Shown: positions 1 through 5,324 of the stretch, piece after piece
Layout: each line of letters opens with the position of its first letter
Numbering within the stretch: the stretch's first letter is position 1
Source: Hyphomicrobiales bacterium
Lineage (GTDB): Bacteria; Pseudomonadota; Alphaproteobacteria; Rhizobiales; Xanthobacteraceae
Assembly (NCBI GenBank): GCA_021730825.1
Contig: JAKFYO010000251.1
Location: forward strand, 1-5,342
Length of the DNA: 5,342 nucleotides
Direction of reading: 5' to 3'
Translations under genes and position numbers: made by a program
Notes under the pieces: model-generated
What the model was told of the DNA's origin: nothing
The model's input: only the letters and a program-made list of their open reading frames with translations
The model's database searches: none

Positions 1-636
1 GAAGGCTTCCGCGTGATCAGGCCGGTCTCGCCCTGGCACGGCCGCCGCCGTCCGCTTGGCAGCTTCGGCGGCCAGCCGATGATGGCACGCATTCCGGGCG
101 GTTTGTTCGACGCTTTCACGGGTGCCGCGCAGGAATGGGCGGTGATAGCGAACTGGGCACGCCAGAATTCGGATGCGCCGCTTGCATTTGGTGGAACGAG
201 TCTCGGCGCGCTGATCGCGCAATTCGCGGCAGAGAAAATAGGGGAGCGCGACGAGCGGCTCAGGCCGGACGGTCTGTTTCTGATCACGCATTCAGGCCGC
301 ATGACGGATGCGACCTTTCAGGGCGATATGGCGGGGCTGCTCGGTGTCGATCTCAACGCCGAGCAATATGGCTGGAGCCGCGAGCGCATCGAAGCGGGCT
401 TGGGCTTGCTTGATCCGGCGCTGCTTCCCGCGGTGGACCCGAAACGCATTGTCACCGTGCTCGGCAAGCGCGACCGCATCACGCCTTATGCGAGCGGCTT
501 GAGCCTGATCGATTCATGGGGCGTGCCCGACGAAAATCGCTTCGTCTGGGATCGCGGCCATTTCTCGATGCCGCTCACCATGATCCGCAATCCCGCGCCG
601 GTCGCGCGCTTCCGCGAAGTGATGACGCGGCTTTAA
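1..636 (+). CDS. Alpha/beta hydrolase, C-terminal part (5' end outside window)
   Basis: The reading frame is open from base 1, so the true start lies upstream; 211 residues are visible. A GTG at base 13 is in frame but has protein-like sequence before it and is probably internal. A serine-hydrolase triad can be proposed: Ser67 in the nucleophile elbow GTSLG (residues 65-69), Asp158 in GKRDRITP, and His187 in RGHFSM, in the order and spacing usual for the alpha/beta-hydrolase fold. Near the visible N-terminus, HGRRRP (13-18) followed by GSFGGQP recalls the ABHD18-like branch of the superfamily; that link is from memory and tentative. No signal peptide can be judged because the N-terminus is missing. 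The substrate is unknown; esterase or lipase-like activity is the broad expectation. The gene converges on the MetE-like gene and the two ends overlap by 4 bp, so its link to the rest of the window is unclear. Confidence 0.85.
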   Translation, partial: EGFRVIRPVSPWHGRRRPLGSFGGQPMMARIPGGLFDAFTGAAQEWAVIANWARQNSDAPLAFGGTSLGALIAQFAAEKIGERDERLRPDGLFLITHSGRMTDATFQGDMAGLLGVDLNAEQYGWSRERIEAGLGLLDPALLPAVDPKRIVTVLGKRDRITPYASGLSLIDSWGVPDENRFVWDRGHFSMPLTMIRNPAPVARFREVMTRL

Positions 637-1658
637 GCGACCCGCGGGCTGGCTTTGCCTTCGTAAAGATTGCGGCCTTCCACGAGCGCGCGGATTTTCC
701 CGTCCGCGATCGAGCGCTTCAGCATCCAGAATCCGCAGTCGGGGTGAATGTATTTCACGCGGCCTGCACCGATCATGGTTTCTGCGCGCTCGATCTGGCG
801 AGCGATAGAGTCAGCGCTTTCGATCACGGTCGACTTGATATCGACGACACCGAGCCCGAAACCGATCTCCGGCTTCAGCTCGCGGAAGGCAGCGAGTTCC
901 TCGGCCGGGCGGTGCGCGTTCTCCATCACGATGTGATCGCAGTGAAGGGCGTTCAGATATTTCATCAGTTGATTCCAGGTGCCCTTCTGGATCGACTGGC
1001 CGCCGTAATTGCCGAAGCACAGGTGAACTGCGGGCTTCGTCTTCACGGCCTTCAGCACGCGGTTCATCGCATCCGCCGCCCACTGCCATTCGTCCGGGCT
1101 GCCGGGAAGATTCGCTTCGTCGATCTGCACGACATCGGCGTCGATATGTTTCACCTGCGCGGCAAGCGCGTCGGCAATCGCAAAGGCGAGATCCGGAAGT
1201 TTCTTGTAATGCTTGTCGAGCAGTGTCTTCGCAAGCATGTGCGGCCCGGTCACCGTGAACTTGAACGGCTTCTTTGTGAGCGCACGGGCGCGCTGATAAG
1301 CCTGCGGCAGGTCGAGCGTGCCGGAGCTTACCGGACCGTCGACGATTCCCGGCGGGCGCGTACGGAAGCGCATCGTGCTCATCGCGCGATATTCAACCAG
1401 TTCGTCGAACGTGATCGCGGTGCGGATGCCGGCCATCGGCTTCACGAAATACTCGATCATGCCGTTGGTCTCGGGATGGTTCACGTCGAAGCGCGAAAGC
1501 TCGCCGTCGCAGACGACGTCGATCCCGGCCTGCTCCTGCGTGTGCAGTACGACGCGGGTCGCATCGATCACCGCCTGCTCGGAGGGCAGGGCGGTGAGCC
1601 ATTCCGGCACCGGATAGGAGCCGACGACGGTGGTCAGGATTCGCGGCGAGTTGGACAT
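633..1658 (-). CDS. Cobalamin-independent methionine synthase (MetE) family protein, stand-alone catalytic domain
   Basis: This 341-residue protein matches the C-terminal catalytic barrel of MetE, not the full two-domain enzyme of about 750 residues. The N-terminal region has the family opening TTVVGSYPVPEW (9-20). The zinc ligands of MetE are all recognisable: His212 and Cys214 in VHLCFGN, Glu246 in IVMENAH, and Cys308 in IHPDCGF. QIDEANLPG (178-186) corresponds to the QIDEP substrate loop. In the family, zinc activates a thiol that is then alkylated. Full MetE methylates homocysteine, and the related epoxyalkane:coenzyme M transferase uses coenzyme M. The thiol and alkyl donor here are unknown, so metE is not assigned. 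The ATG at 1658 is chosen because AGGGAG lies 7 nt upstream (1666-1671). The longer frame opening with TTG at 1724 lacks family-like sequence and would reach the edge of the putative operator. The protein is probably cytoplasmic. It is divergent from the SDR gene. Confidence 0.9.
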   Translation of the reverse strand: MSNSPRILTTVVGSYPVPEWLTALPSEQAVIDATRVVLHTQEQAGIDVVCDGELSRFDVNHPETNGMIEYFVKPMAGIRTAITFDELVEYRAMSTMRFRTRPPGIVDGPVSSGTLDLPQAYQRARALTKKPFKFTVTGPHMLAKTLLDKHYKKLPDLAFAIADALAAQVKHIDADVVQIDEANLPGSPDEWQWAADAMNRVLKAVKTKPAVHLCFGNYGGQSIQKGTWNQLMKYLNALHCDHIVMENAHRPAEELAAFRELKPEIGFGLGVVDIKSTVIESADSIARQIERAETMIGAGRVKYIHPDCGFWMLKRSIADGKIRALVEGRNLYEGKASPRVA

Positions 1659-1665
1659 GGCTTCA

Positions 1666-1671
1666 CTCCCT
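1666..1671 (-). promoter_or_regulatory. Ribosome binding site of the MetE-like gene
   Basis: On the minus strand this reads AGGGAG, 7 nt before the ATG at 1658. It fixes that start over the longer TTG-initiated frame, whose extra 22 residues look like translated leader. Confidence 0.75.
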
Positions 1672-1724
1672 GAAGTGTTCTTGCGATGGTTGCCGGGCGT
1701 CTTTTCGCGCCCTAAACTCCGCAA

Positions 1725-1740
1725 GTATCTAACTGGTTAC
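1725..1740. promoter_or_regulatory. Putative operator in the MetE-like/SDR divergent region
   Basis: The sequence GTATCTAACTGGTTAC is an imperfect dyad (5 of 8 pairs match) that gains two further outer pairs, so the outer arms read AAGTA and TACTT. It is identical at 13 of 16 positions to the better dyad at 4812-4827. It lies 66 bp upstream of the MetE-like start and 53 bp upstream of the SDR start, well placed to control both divergent promoters. The A/T-rich patch stands out from the GC-rich surroundings. The binding protein is not known; a TetR-, MarR- or GntR-type dimer is plausible from the site's size. I could not pick out convincing -35 and -10 boxes here. Confidence 0.5.
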
Positions 1741-1777
1741 TTATAGCGCGCCCGCCGCGCAAGCGCCAACAAGGCAT

Positions 1778-1785
1778 AGGAAGGA
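1778..1785 (+). promoter_or_regulatory. Ribosome binding site of the SDR gene
   Basis: AGGAAGGA ends 8 nt before the ATG at 1794. It supports that start over the in-frame ATG at 1854, which would remove 20 residues ahead of the nucleotide-binding fold. Confidence 0.7.
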
Positions 1786-1793
1786 AAGACGCC

Positions 1794-2831
1794 ATGCACG
1801 CAGCACAAGCGCTGCCTGACTCCTTTCGCGACGAGGCAGAGCTCGAAGACTTCATGACGCTGCCGAACGATCTGTTGCGCGTCGATCTCGCCAAGGTACC
1901 CGGTGACATCCTCGTGCTCGGCGTGGGCGGAAAGATGGGACCCACGCTGGCGCGGCTCGCGAAGCGCGCCGATCCCTCGCGCCGCGTGATTGGGGTCGCG
2001 CGTTTCAGCGAGCAAGGACTGCGTGAAAAACTTCAGGCTTGGGACATCGAATGTATCGAAGCCGATCTTCTGGACAGCGCGAGCATCGCAAAACTGCCGC
2101 AAGCGCCGAACGTCGTGTTCATGGCGGGACGCAAGTTCGGATCGACCGGTGCCGAGCATCTGACTTGGGCCATGAACGCGCATGTGCCCGCGATGGTCGC
2201 GGAGAATTTCAAGAAGTCGCGAATCGTCGCGTTCTCGACCGGCTGCGTTTATCCGTTTGTCGATGTCACGAAGGGCGGCGCGACAGAAGCCACCCCGGCG
2301 GTTCCGCCATCCGGCATCTACGCGAATTCGTGTGTAGCGCGCGAAGCGATGTTCGAACACTTCTCCCGCAAGTTTGACACGCCGGGGGCACTCATCCGCC
2401 TCAACTACGCAATCGATATGCGCTACGGCGTTCTGCATGACGTCGCTGCGAAGGTTTTCTCGGGCATGACCATCGAAATCGCCGCCGGGCACGTCAACGT
2501 GATCTGGCAGGGCGATGCGAATGCGATGATCCTGCGCATGCTGGCACACGCCACGACGCCTGCGAGCCCGATCAATATCAGCGGCGCTGAGACCATCTCG
2601 ATCCGCTGGCTGGCTTCCGAATTCGGTAAACGCTTCGGCAAAGAGCCTAAATTTACCGGAAAAGAAGCCTCCGACGGCTGGCTGGTAAACACTTCGAAAG
2701 CACGAAAACTGTTAGGTGAGCCGCCGGTTTCATTAGAGCGTATGATCGGTTGGACTGCGGATTGGGTTTCGCGCAACCAGCGCAGCCTCGGCAAGGAAAC
2801 ACATTACGATACCCGCGATGGCAGTTTCTGA
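1794..2831 (+). CDS. NAD(P)-dependent epimerase/dehydratase-like protein (extended SDR)
   Basis: The 345-residue protein has a Rossmann fold opening after about 37 residues, with the dinucleotide-binding motif GVGGKMG at 43-49. Other SDR landmarks follow: IGVARFS (66-72) after the second strand, an acidic EADLLD (89-94), VVFMAGRKFGSTG (107-119), the strand-5 segment FSTGCVYPF (147-155) and a candidate active-site Tyr176 in GIYANSC. The usual SDR YxxxK pair is YANSC here, so Cys180 sits where lysine normally is. The C-terminal half (about 200-325) has the substrate-domain pattern of extended SDRs, including INISGAE. Expected chemistry is NAD(P)-dependent oxidation, epimerisation or dehydration of a sugar-like or hydroxylated substrate, but the missing lysine makes this uncertain. 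The protein is cytoplasmic by sequence. It overlaps the GNAT gene by 14 bp, so the two are probably co-transcribed. Homologues with a similar N-terminus are, as I recall, found beside DapA-family genes. Confidence 0.88.
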   Translation: MHAAQALPDSFRDEAELEDFMTLPNDLLRVDLAKVPGDILVLGVGGKMGPTLARLAKRADPSRRVIGVARFSEQGLREKLQAWDIECIEADLLDSASIAKLPQAPNVVFMAGRKFGSTGAEHLTWAMNAHVPAMVAENFKKSRIVAFSTGCVYPFVDVTKGGATEATPAVPPSGIYANSCVAREAMFEHFSRKFDTPGALIRLNYAIDMRYGVLHDVAAKVFSGMTIEIAAGHVNVIWQGDANAMILRMLAHATTPASPINISGAETISIRWLASEFGKRFGKEPKFTGKEASDGWLVNTSKARKLLGEPPVSLERMIGWTADWVSRNQRSLGKETHYDTRDGSF

Positions 2832-3675
2832 TTTCCAGATCGGCAATCTCACGGCAGACGAGCTTGCCGATGCGGATGCATTGGTGAAAGAGGCCGGCTG
2901 GAACCAGACCGAAGCCGATTGGCGGACGTTCCTCGACTTCGGCACCGTCCATGCGATGCGCGACAACGGCAAGGTGATCGCGACTGCCGCGACGCTTCCT
3001 TATGGCGGCAAGTTCGCTTGGGTCAGCATGGTACTGATTGCGGGCTATTACCGGCGGCAGGGGCTCGGCACCAAGCTCATGCAGCGCTGTCTCGACGAAC
3101 TTGCCGCAAAGGGGCTGACGCCTGTTCTCGATGCGACACCCGCCGGGCGCGACGTGTATGTCGGCCTCGGGTTTCAGGATTCGTGGGGCTACAAGCGCAT
3201 GCTGCTTAGCGACCGAAAAGTGGTCCCGTCGCTGGAGAACAACATTGCGGTCGAAGCGATCTCGGATTCGTCTTGGGCGGAATTATGCGCCTATGACGCG
3301 ACGATCTTCGGTGCCGACCGCAGCAACGTGCTTTCGCGTTTGCGTGGCCGTCTGCCGGAGGCGGAATTTTGCGTCTGGCGGGGCGGGCATGTTGTGGGTT
3401 TCCTGTTGGGCCGCATGGGCCGCCGCGCGGCACAACTCGGTCCGCTGGTAGCCGAAAGCGAGGAGATCGCCTGCGCGCTCTTGGCGCAGGCGCTCGAAAC
3501 GGTGTCGGCGCCGGTCTATATCGACTTCATCGACGACAAGCCCCTGACTGCGCGCTTTCTCGCGACCGCGGGCTTTGTCGCCGAGCGCCCGCTGACGCGC
3601 ATGCTGCTGAACCGGAACACGGCATTCCAGGATGTCGCGCAAAGCTACGCCGTGGCAGGGCCGGAGTTCGGATAA
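2818..3675 (+). CDS. GNAT-family N-acetyltransferase with two GNAT-like domains
   Basis: The protein has 285 residues. The N-terminal GNAT domain (about 5-130) has the beta4 strand FAWVSMVLI and the acetyl-CoA pyrophosphate loop RRQGLGT (79-85), matching the Q/RxxGxG/A motif, then DVYVGLGF (112-119) with Tyr114 and the Gly-Phe typical of GNAT motif B. The C-terminal half (about 140-265) resembles a second, degenerate GNAT domain of the Acetyltransf_18 type seen in YitH-like proteins: WRGGHVVGFLLGRMG, then LGPLVAESEE, and AGFVAERPLTRM near the end. It has no clear second acetyl-CoA loop. The expected role is transfer of acetyl from acetyl-CoA to an amine of an unknown acceptor. The start ATG lies inside the end of the SDR gene (14-bp overlap). 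The nearest purine-rich stretch, AAGGAAA at 2793-2799, is 18 nt away, so translation is probably coupled to the SDR gene. A strong terminator follows 5 bp after the stop. Confidence 0.88.
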   Translation: MAVSDFQIGNLTADELADADALVKEAGWNQTEADWRTFLDFGTVHAMRDNGKVIATAATLPYGGKFAWVSMVLIAGYYRRQGLGTKLMQRCLDELAAKGLTPVLDATPAGRDVYVGLGFQDSWGYKRMLLSDRKVVPSLENNIAVEAISDSSWAELCAYDATIFGADRSNVLSRLRGRLPEAEFCVWRGGHVVGFLLGRMGRRAAQLGPLVAESEEIACALLAQALETVSAPVYIDFIDDKPLTARFLATAGFVAERPLTRMLLNRNTAFQDVAQSYAVAGPEFG

Positions 3676-3680
3676 ATAAA

Positions 3681-3705
3681 AAGGGCCGGTAAAATACCGG
3701 CCCTT
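3681..3705. terminator. Bidirectional intrinsic terminator between convergent genes
   Basis: The perfect 11-bp inverted repeat AAGGGCCGGTA / TACCGGCCCTT encloses a 3-nt AAA loop. On the minus strand the stem runs directly into TTTATTTAT, a good U-tract, so it best serves the substrate-binding-protein gene, whose stop is 21 bp before it. On the plus strand the tail is weaker (CTCAATTT), but the stem begins 5 bp after the GNAT stop and should also end the SDR-GNAT transcript. Confidence 0.9.
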
Positions 3706-3726
3706 CTCAATTTCGGTTTGTCTCGA

Positions 3727-4740
3727 TCAGTACAGCTTCGGCGGGTTGATCGCCGGCATCTTGATGTTCTTGTCGAGGAACTCGTTGGTGTAAGCCGCCT
3801 TGATGTCATACGGCTTTTCCATTTTGAGATATTCGTCGACGAGCTTGTAGTCCGCGGCCATGCGCTTGTCGTCATGCCAGCCGAGCGCGACGTTCTTCGA
3901 GGTCTCGTCGCTCATCAGGATCGAAACGAGGTGCCAGTTGGTCATCTCGTTGTCGAACTTGAGCGCGCCGTTCATGTCGACCATCGCCTGGATGCAGGGC
4001 TCGGGCTTCTTCGCGCATTCCGCGAAGGCCCGCTGCGTTACCTTCACGAAGGCAGCGACCTTGTCCTTGTTGTTCTTCAGGTAGTCGGCGTTCACGATCA
4101 GCGAGTTGCCATAGGGGTTCAGGCCGCCGTCGCGCCATGCGAGGAAGCCCATGTCGTCGCCCAGTTCGCGGGCAAAGATATGGTGGATGTTGTAGAACGA
4201 CGTGGTCGCGTCGATCGCACCCGACTTGAGCGCTGCGAGCTTCGAGTTCGCGTCGATGTTGACCCAGATTACCGAATTCGGGTCGATGCCGTTTGCTTTT
4301 GCGAGCGCGGGCCACATGGTGCGCGCGCCGTCGCCGGCCGGATTGCCGATGCGTTTGCCGGCGAGATCCTTGACGCTCTTGATGCCGGAGCTCTTCTTCC
4401 AATACATGCCCTGCGGCGAGTTAGCGTAGATGTTCATCACGCCGACAAGATTTGCGCCCTTGCCGTTGAACAGAAGCACGCCCGCCATGTCGGAGAGACC
4501 GATCTGCGAGGAGCCGGCCGCTACCTTCTGTGCGGAGGCGGCAGAACCGCGGCCCGCTTCGATGTCGAGATCGACGCCGGCTTCTTTATACCAGCCGTTC
4601 TTCAATGCGTAGAAATACGGCGCGTGGTCGCCGCCGACGACCCAGTTCAGGGTCAAGGTAATTTTCTGCGCGGAAGCGCTCGCCGGGACCAACAGGGCCG
4701 CTGCGAAAATCGCGGACGCAAATTTGAGTACAGTTTTCAT
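3727..4740 (-). CDS. ABC transporter substrate-binding protein, NMT1/THI5-like (ThiY/SsuA-type)
   Basis: The 337-residue protein starts with a Sec signal peptide: MKTVLK, a hydrophobic stretch to about residue 18, then VPASASA with probable cleavage after Ala24 (ASA-QK). The mature part opens with LTLNWVVGGDHAPYFYA, the first-strand and ligand-entry segment of the NMT1/THI5 family, followed by NGWYKEAGVDLDI (48-60). GSAASAQKVAAGSSQIGLSD (65-84) and LAGKRIGNPAGDG (126-138) are also typical. It should bind a small molecule in the periplasm and deliver it to an inner-membrane ABC importer. Family ligands include thiamine precursors, riboflavin, sulfonates and aromatic acids; this ligand cannot be named. 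Cys242 and Cys249 are the only cysteines and may form a disulfide. A strong AGGGAGGA (4747-4754) sits 6 nt before the ATG. No permease or ATPase gene is in the window. A terminator follows the gene, and a putative operator lies 71 bp upstream. Confidence 0.92.
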   Translation of the reverse strand: MKTVLKFASAIFAAALLVPASASAQKITLTLNWVVGGDHAPYFYALKNGWYKEAGVDLDIEAGRGSAASAQKVAAGSSQIGLSDMAGVLLFNGKGANLVGVMNIYANSPQGMYWKKSSGIKSVKDLAGKRIGNPAGDGARTMWPALAKANGIDPNSVIWVNIDANSKLAALKSGAIDATTSFYNIHHIFARELGDDMGFLAWRDGGLNPYGNSLIVNADYLKNNKDKVAAFVKVTQRAFAECAKKPEPCIQAMVDMNGALKFDNEMTNWHLVSILMSDETSKNVALGWHDDKRMAADYKLVDEYLKMEKPYDIKAAYTNEFLDKNIKMPAINPPKLY

Positions 4741-4746
4741 TCGATG

Positions 4747-4754
4747 TCCTCCCT
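4747..4754 (-). promoter_or_regulatory. Ribosome binding site of the substrate-binding-protein gene
   Basis: The minus strand reads AGGGAGGA, ending 6 nt before the ATG at 4740. It is a near-consensus site, in keeping with the high expression usual for periplasmic binding proteins. Confidence 0.8.
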
Positions 4755-4810
4755 AAGCCTTTCGCCACATGGGCCGGTCATCCGGTTCTCGACAGGCGGC
4801 GAAGTTTCGA

Positions 4811-4828
4811 TGTAACTATCTAGTTACA
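4811..4828. promoter_or_regulatory. Putative operator, 18-bp dyad in the divergent region
   Basis: TGTAACTATCTAGTTACA has two perfectly complementary 8-bp arms around a 2-bp TC spacer. Its inner 16 bp (4812-4827) match the site at 1725-1740 at 13 positions. It lies 71 bp upstream of the binding-protein ATG and 113 bp upstream of the DapA-like GTG. A dimeric repressor or activator is the likely ligand; its gene is not in the window. There is no T-run after either arm, so a terminator is unlikely. TCGACA at 4789-4794 resembles a plus-strand -35 box, but no good -10 partner is present. Confidence 0.6.
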
Positions 4829-4940
4829 AGACGATATGAGTGGCTCAAGCGCCTGTCAAATGGCGCGAAAAAGAGCGCGAGCAGGGTGAAATCCCGCAGT
4901 GCGACGAACGGGTCAAAGGAACGGCCCAGGGGAGAAGTGC
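4829..4940 (+). other. Leader region before the DapA-like gene, with two short hairpins
   Basis: This 112-bp stretch has no convincing gene. It can form GCGCC/GGCGC (4849-4853 with 4862-4866, 8-nt loop) and a smaller hairpin GGG/CCC (4884-4886 with 4893-4895) extended by GC/GC across one bulged A. The second hairpin and what follows faintly resemble the 3' half of an FMN riboswitch, but the 5' half is absent. Whether the leader acts in regulation is unknown. Confidence 0.3.
4928..4934 (+). promoter_or_regulatory. Ribosome binding site deciding the GTG start of the DapA-like gene
   Basis: AGGGGAG ends 6 nt before GTG at 4941. This selects that start over an upstream in-frame GTG at 4899, whose extra 14 residues look like translated leader. 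Confidence 0.75.
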
Positions 4941-5324
4941 GTGGCGTTACGCTGGAACGATTTACCGGCAGAAGTGCTGACCGTTTTGCGGAAGGGCGCG
5001 GTTATTCCCGCGCATCCGCTTGCACTCGACGCTTCGCGTAAATTCGACGAGCGCCGCCAGCGCGCGCTCACGCGTTACTATGTCGATGCGGGCTCCGGCG
5101 GCTTGGCAGTCGGCGTTCACACTACGCAATTCGCGATCCGCGAAGTTGGCCTCTACGAGCCTGTGCTTTCGCTCGCGATGAAAACCGCACGCGAGGCGAC
5201 GAAGAAGCCGCTGGTGATGATCGCGGGTTTAGCCGGTAAAACGCAGCAGGCCGTGAAGGAAGCGCAGACCGCGGTCGGCCTCGGCTATCACGCAGGGCTC
5301 CTCTCGCTTGCCGCGATGAAGTGA
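4941..5324 (+). CDS. Dihydrodipicolinate synthase (DapA)-family protein, N-terminal part, cut by in-frame TGA
   Basis: Only 127 residues are read before a TGA, while DapA/N-acetylneuraminate-lyase-family enzymes are about 300 residues. The N-terminal barrel segments are recognisable: VIPAHPLALD (21-30), the strand-2 region YVDAGSGGLAVGVHTTQF (47-64) in place of the GTTGE motif of true DapA, REVGLYEPVLSLA (67-79), KPLVMIAGLAG (89-99) and GLGYHAGLLSLAA (113-125). The Schiff-base lysine lies further along the barrel and is not reached. The GTTGE replacement argues against lysine biosynthesis and for a catabolic aldolase or lyase subgroup; the substrate is unknown. The frame after the TGA reads SSEDEL, which still fits the family, so this looks like a recent nonsense mutation, a sequencing error or recoding rather than a natural short protein. 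The gene is divergent from the binding-protein gene and may share its operator. Confidence 0.8.
   Translation: MALRWNDLPAEVLTVLRKGAVIPAHPLALDASRKFDERRQRALTRYYVDAGSGGLAVGVHTTQFAIREVGLYEPVLSLAMKTAREATKKPLVMIAGLAGKTQQAVKEAQTAVGLGYHAGLLSLAAMK

Noticed and set aside
516..1673. Plus-strand open frame of 385 codons antisense to the MetE-like gene
   Set aside because: It is a shadow of the GC-rich gene on the other strand: Arg/His/Asp-rich, without a recognisable domain, while the minus-strand frame has full MetE zinc motifs.
1737..2549. Minus-strand open frame of 270 codons antisense to the SDR gene
   Set aside because: His/Arg/Asp-rich shadow frame with no domain, opposite a well-supported Rossmann-fold protein.
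3718..4815. Plus-strand open frame of 365 codons antisense to the substrate-binding-protein gene
   Set aside because: Its translation is low-complexity Arg/Val/Asp-rich with no known motif, and the opposite frame has a signal peptide and a clear NMT1/THI5 fold pattern. It would also have to cross the terminator-side convergent end and the operator region.
4789..4822. Sigma-70 promoter TCGACA plus an A/T-rich -10 overlapping the dyad
   Set aside because: The -35 is good, but the candidate -10 boxes at 17-18 bp spacing match the consensus at only 2-3 of 6 positions.
4812..4827. Possible attachment site or terminator at the dyad
   Set aside because: No integrase, tRNA or element boundary is nearby, and neither strand has a T-run after the arm. 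A regulator site fits the divergent-promoter location better.
4884..4940. Complete FMN riboswitch
   Set aside because: Only loose likeness to the 3' half is present; the 5' GGGGTGAAATTCC-ACCGGCGGT half is missing from the leader, so it was not annotated as a riboswitch.
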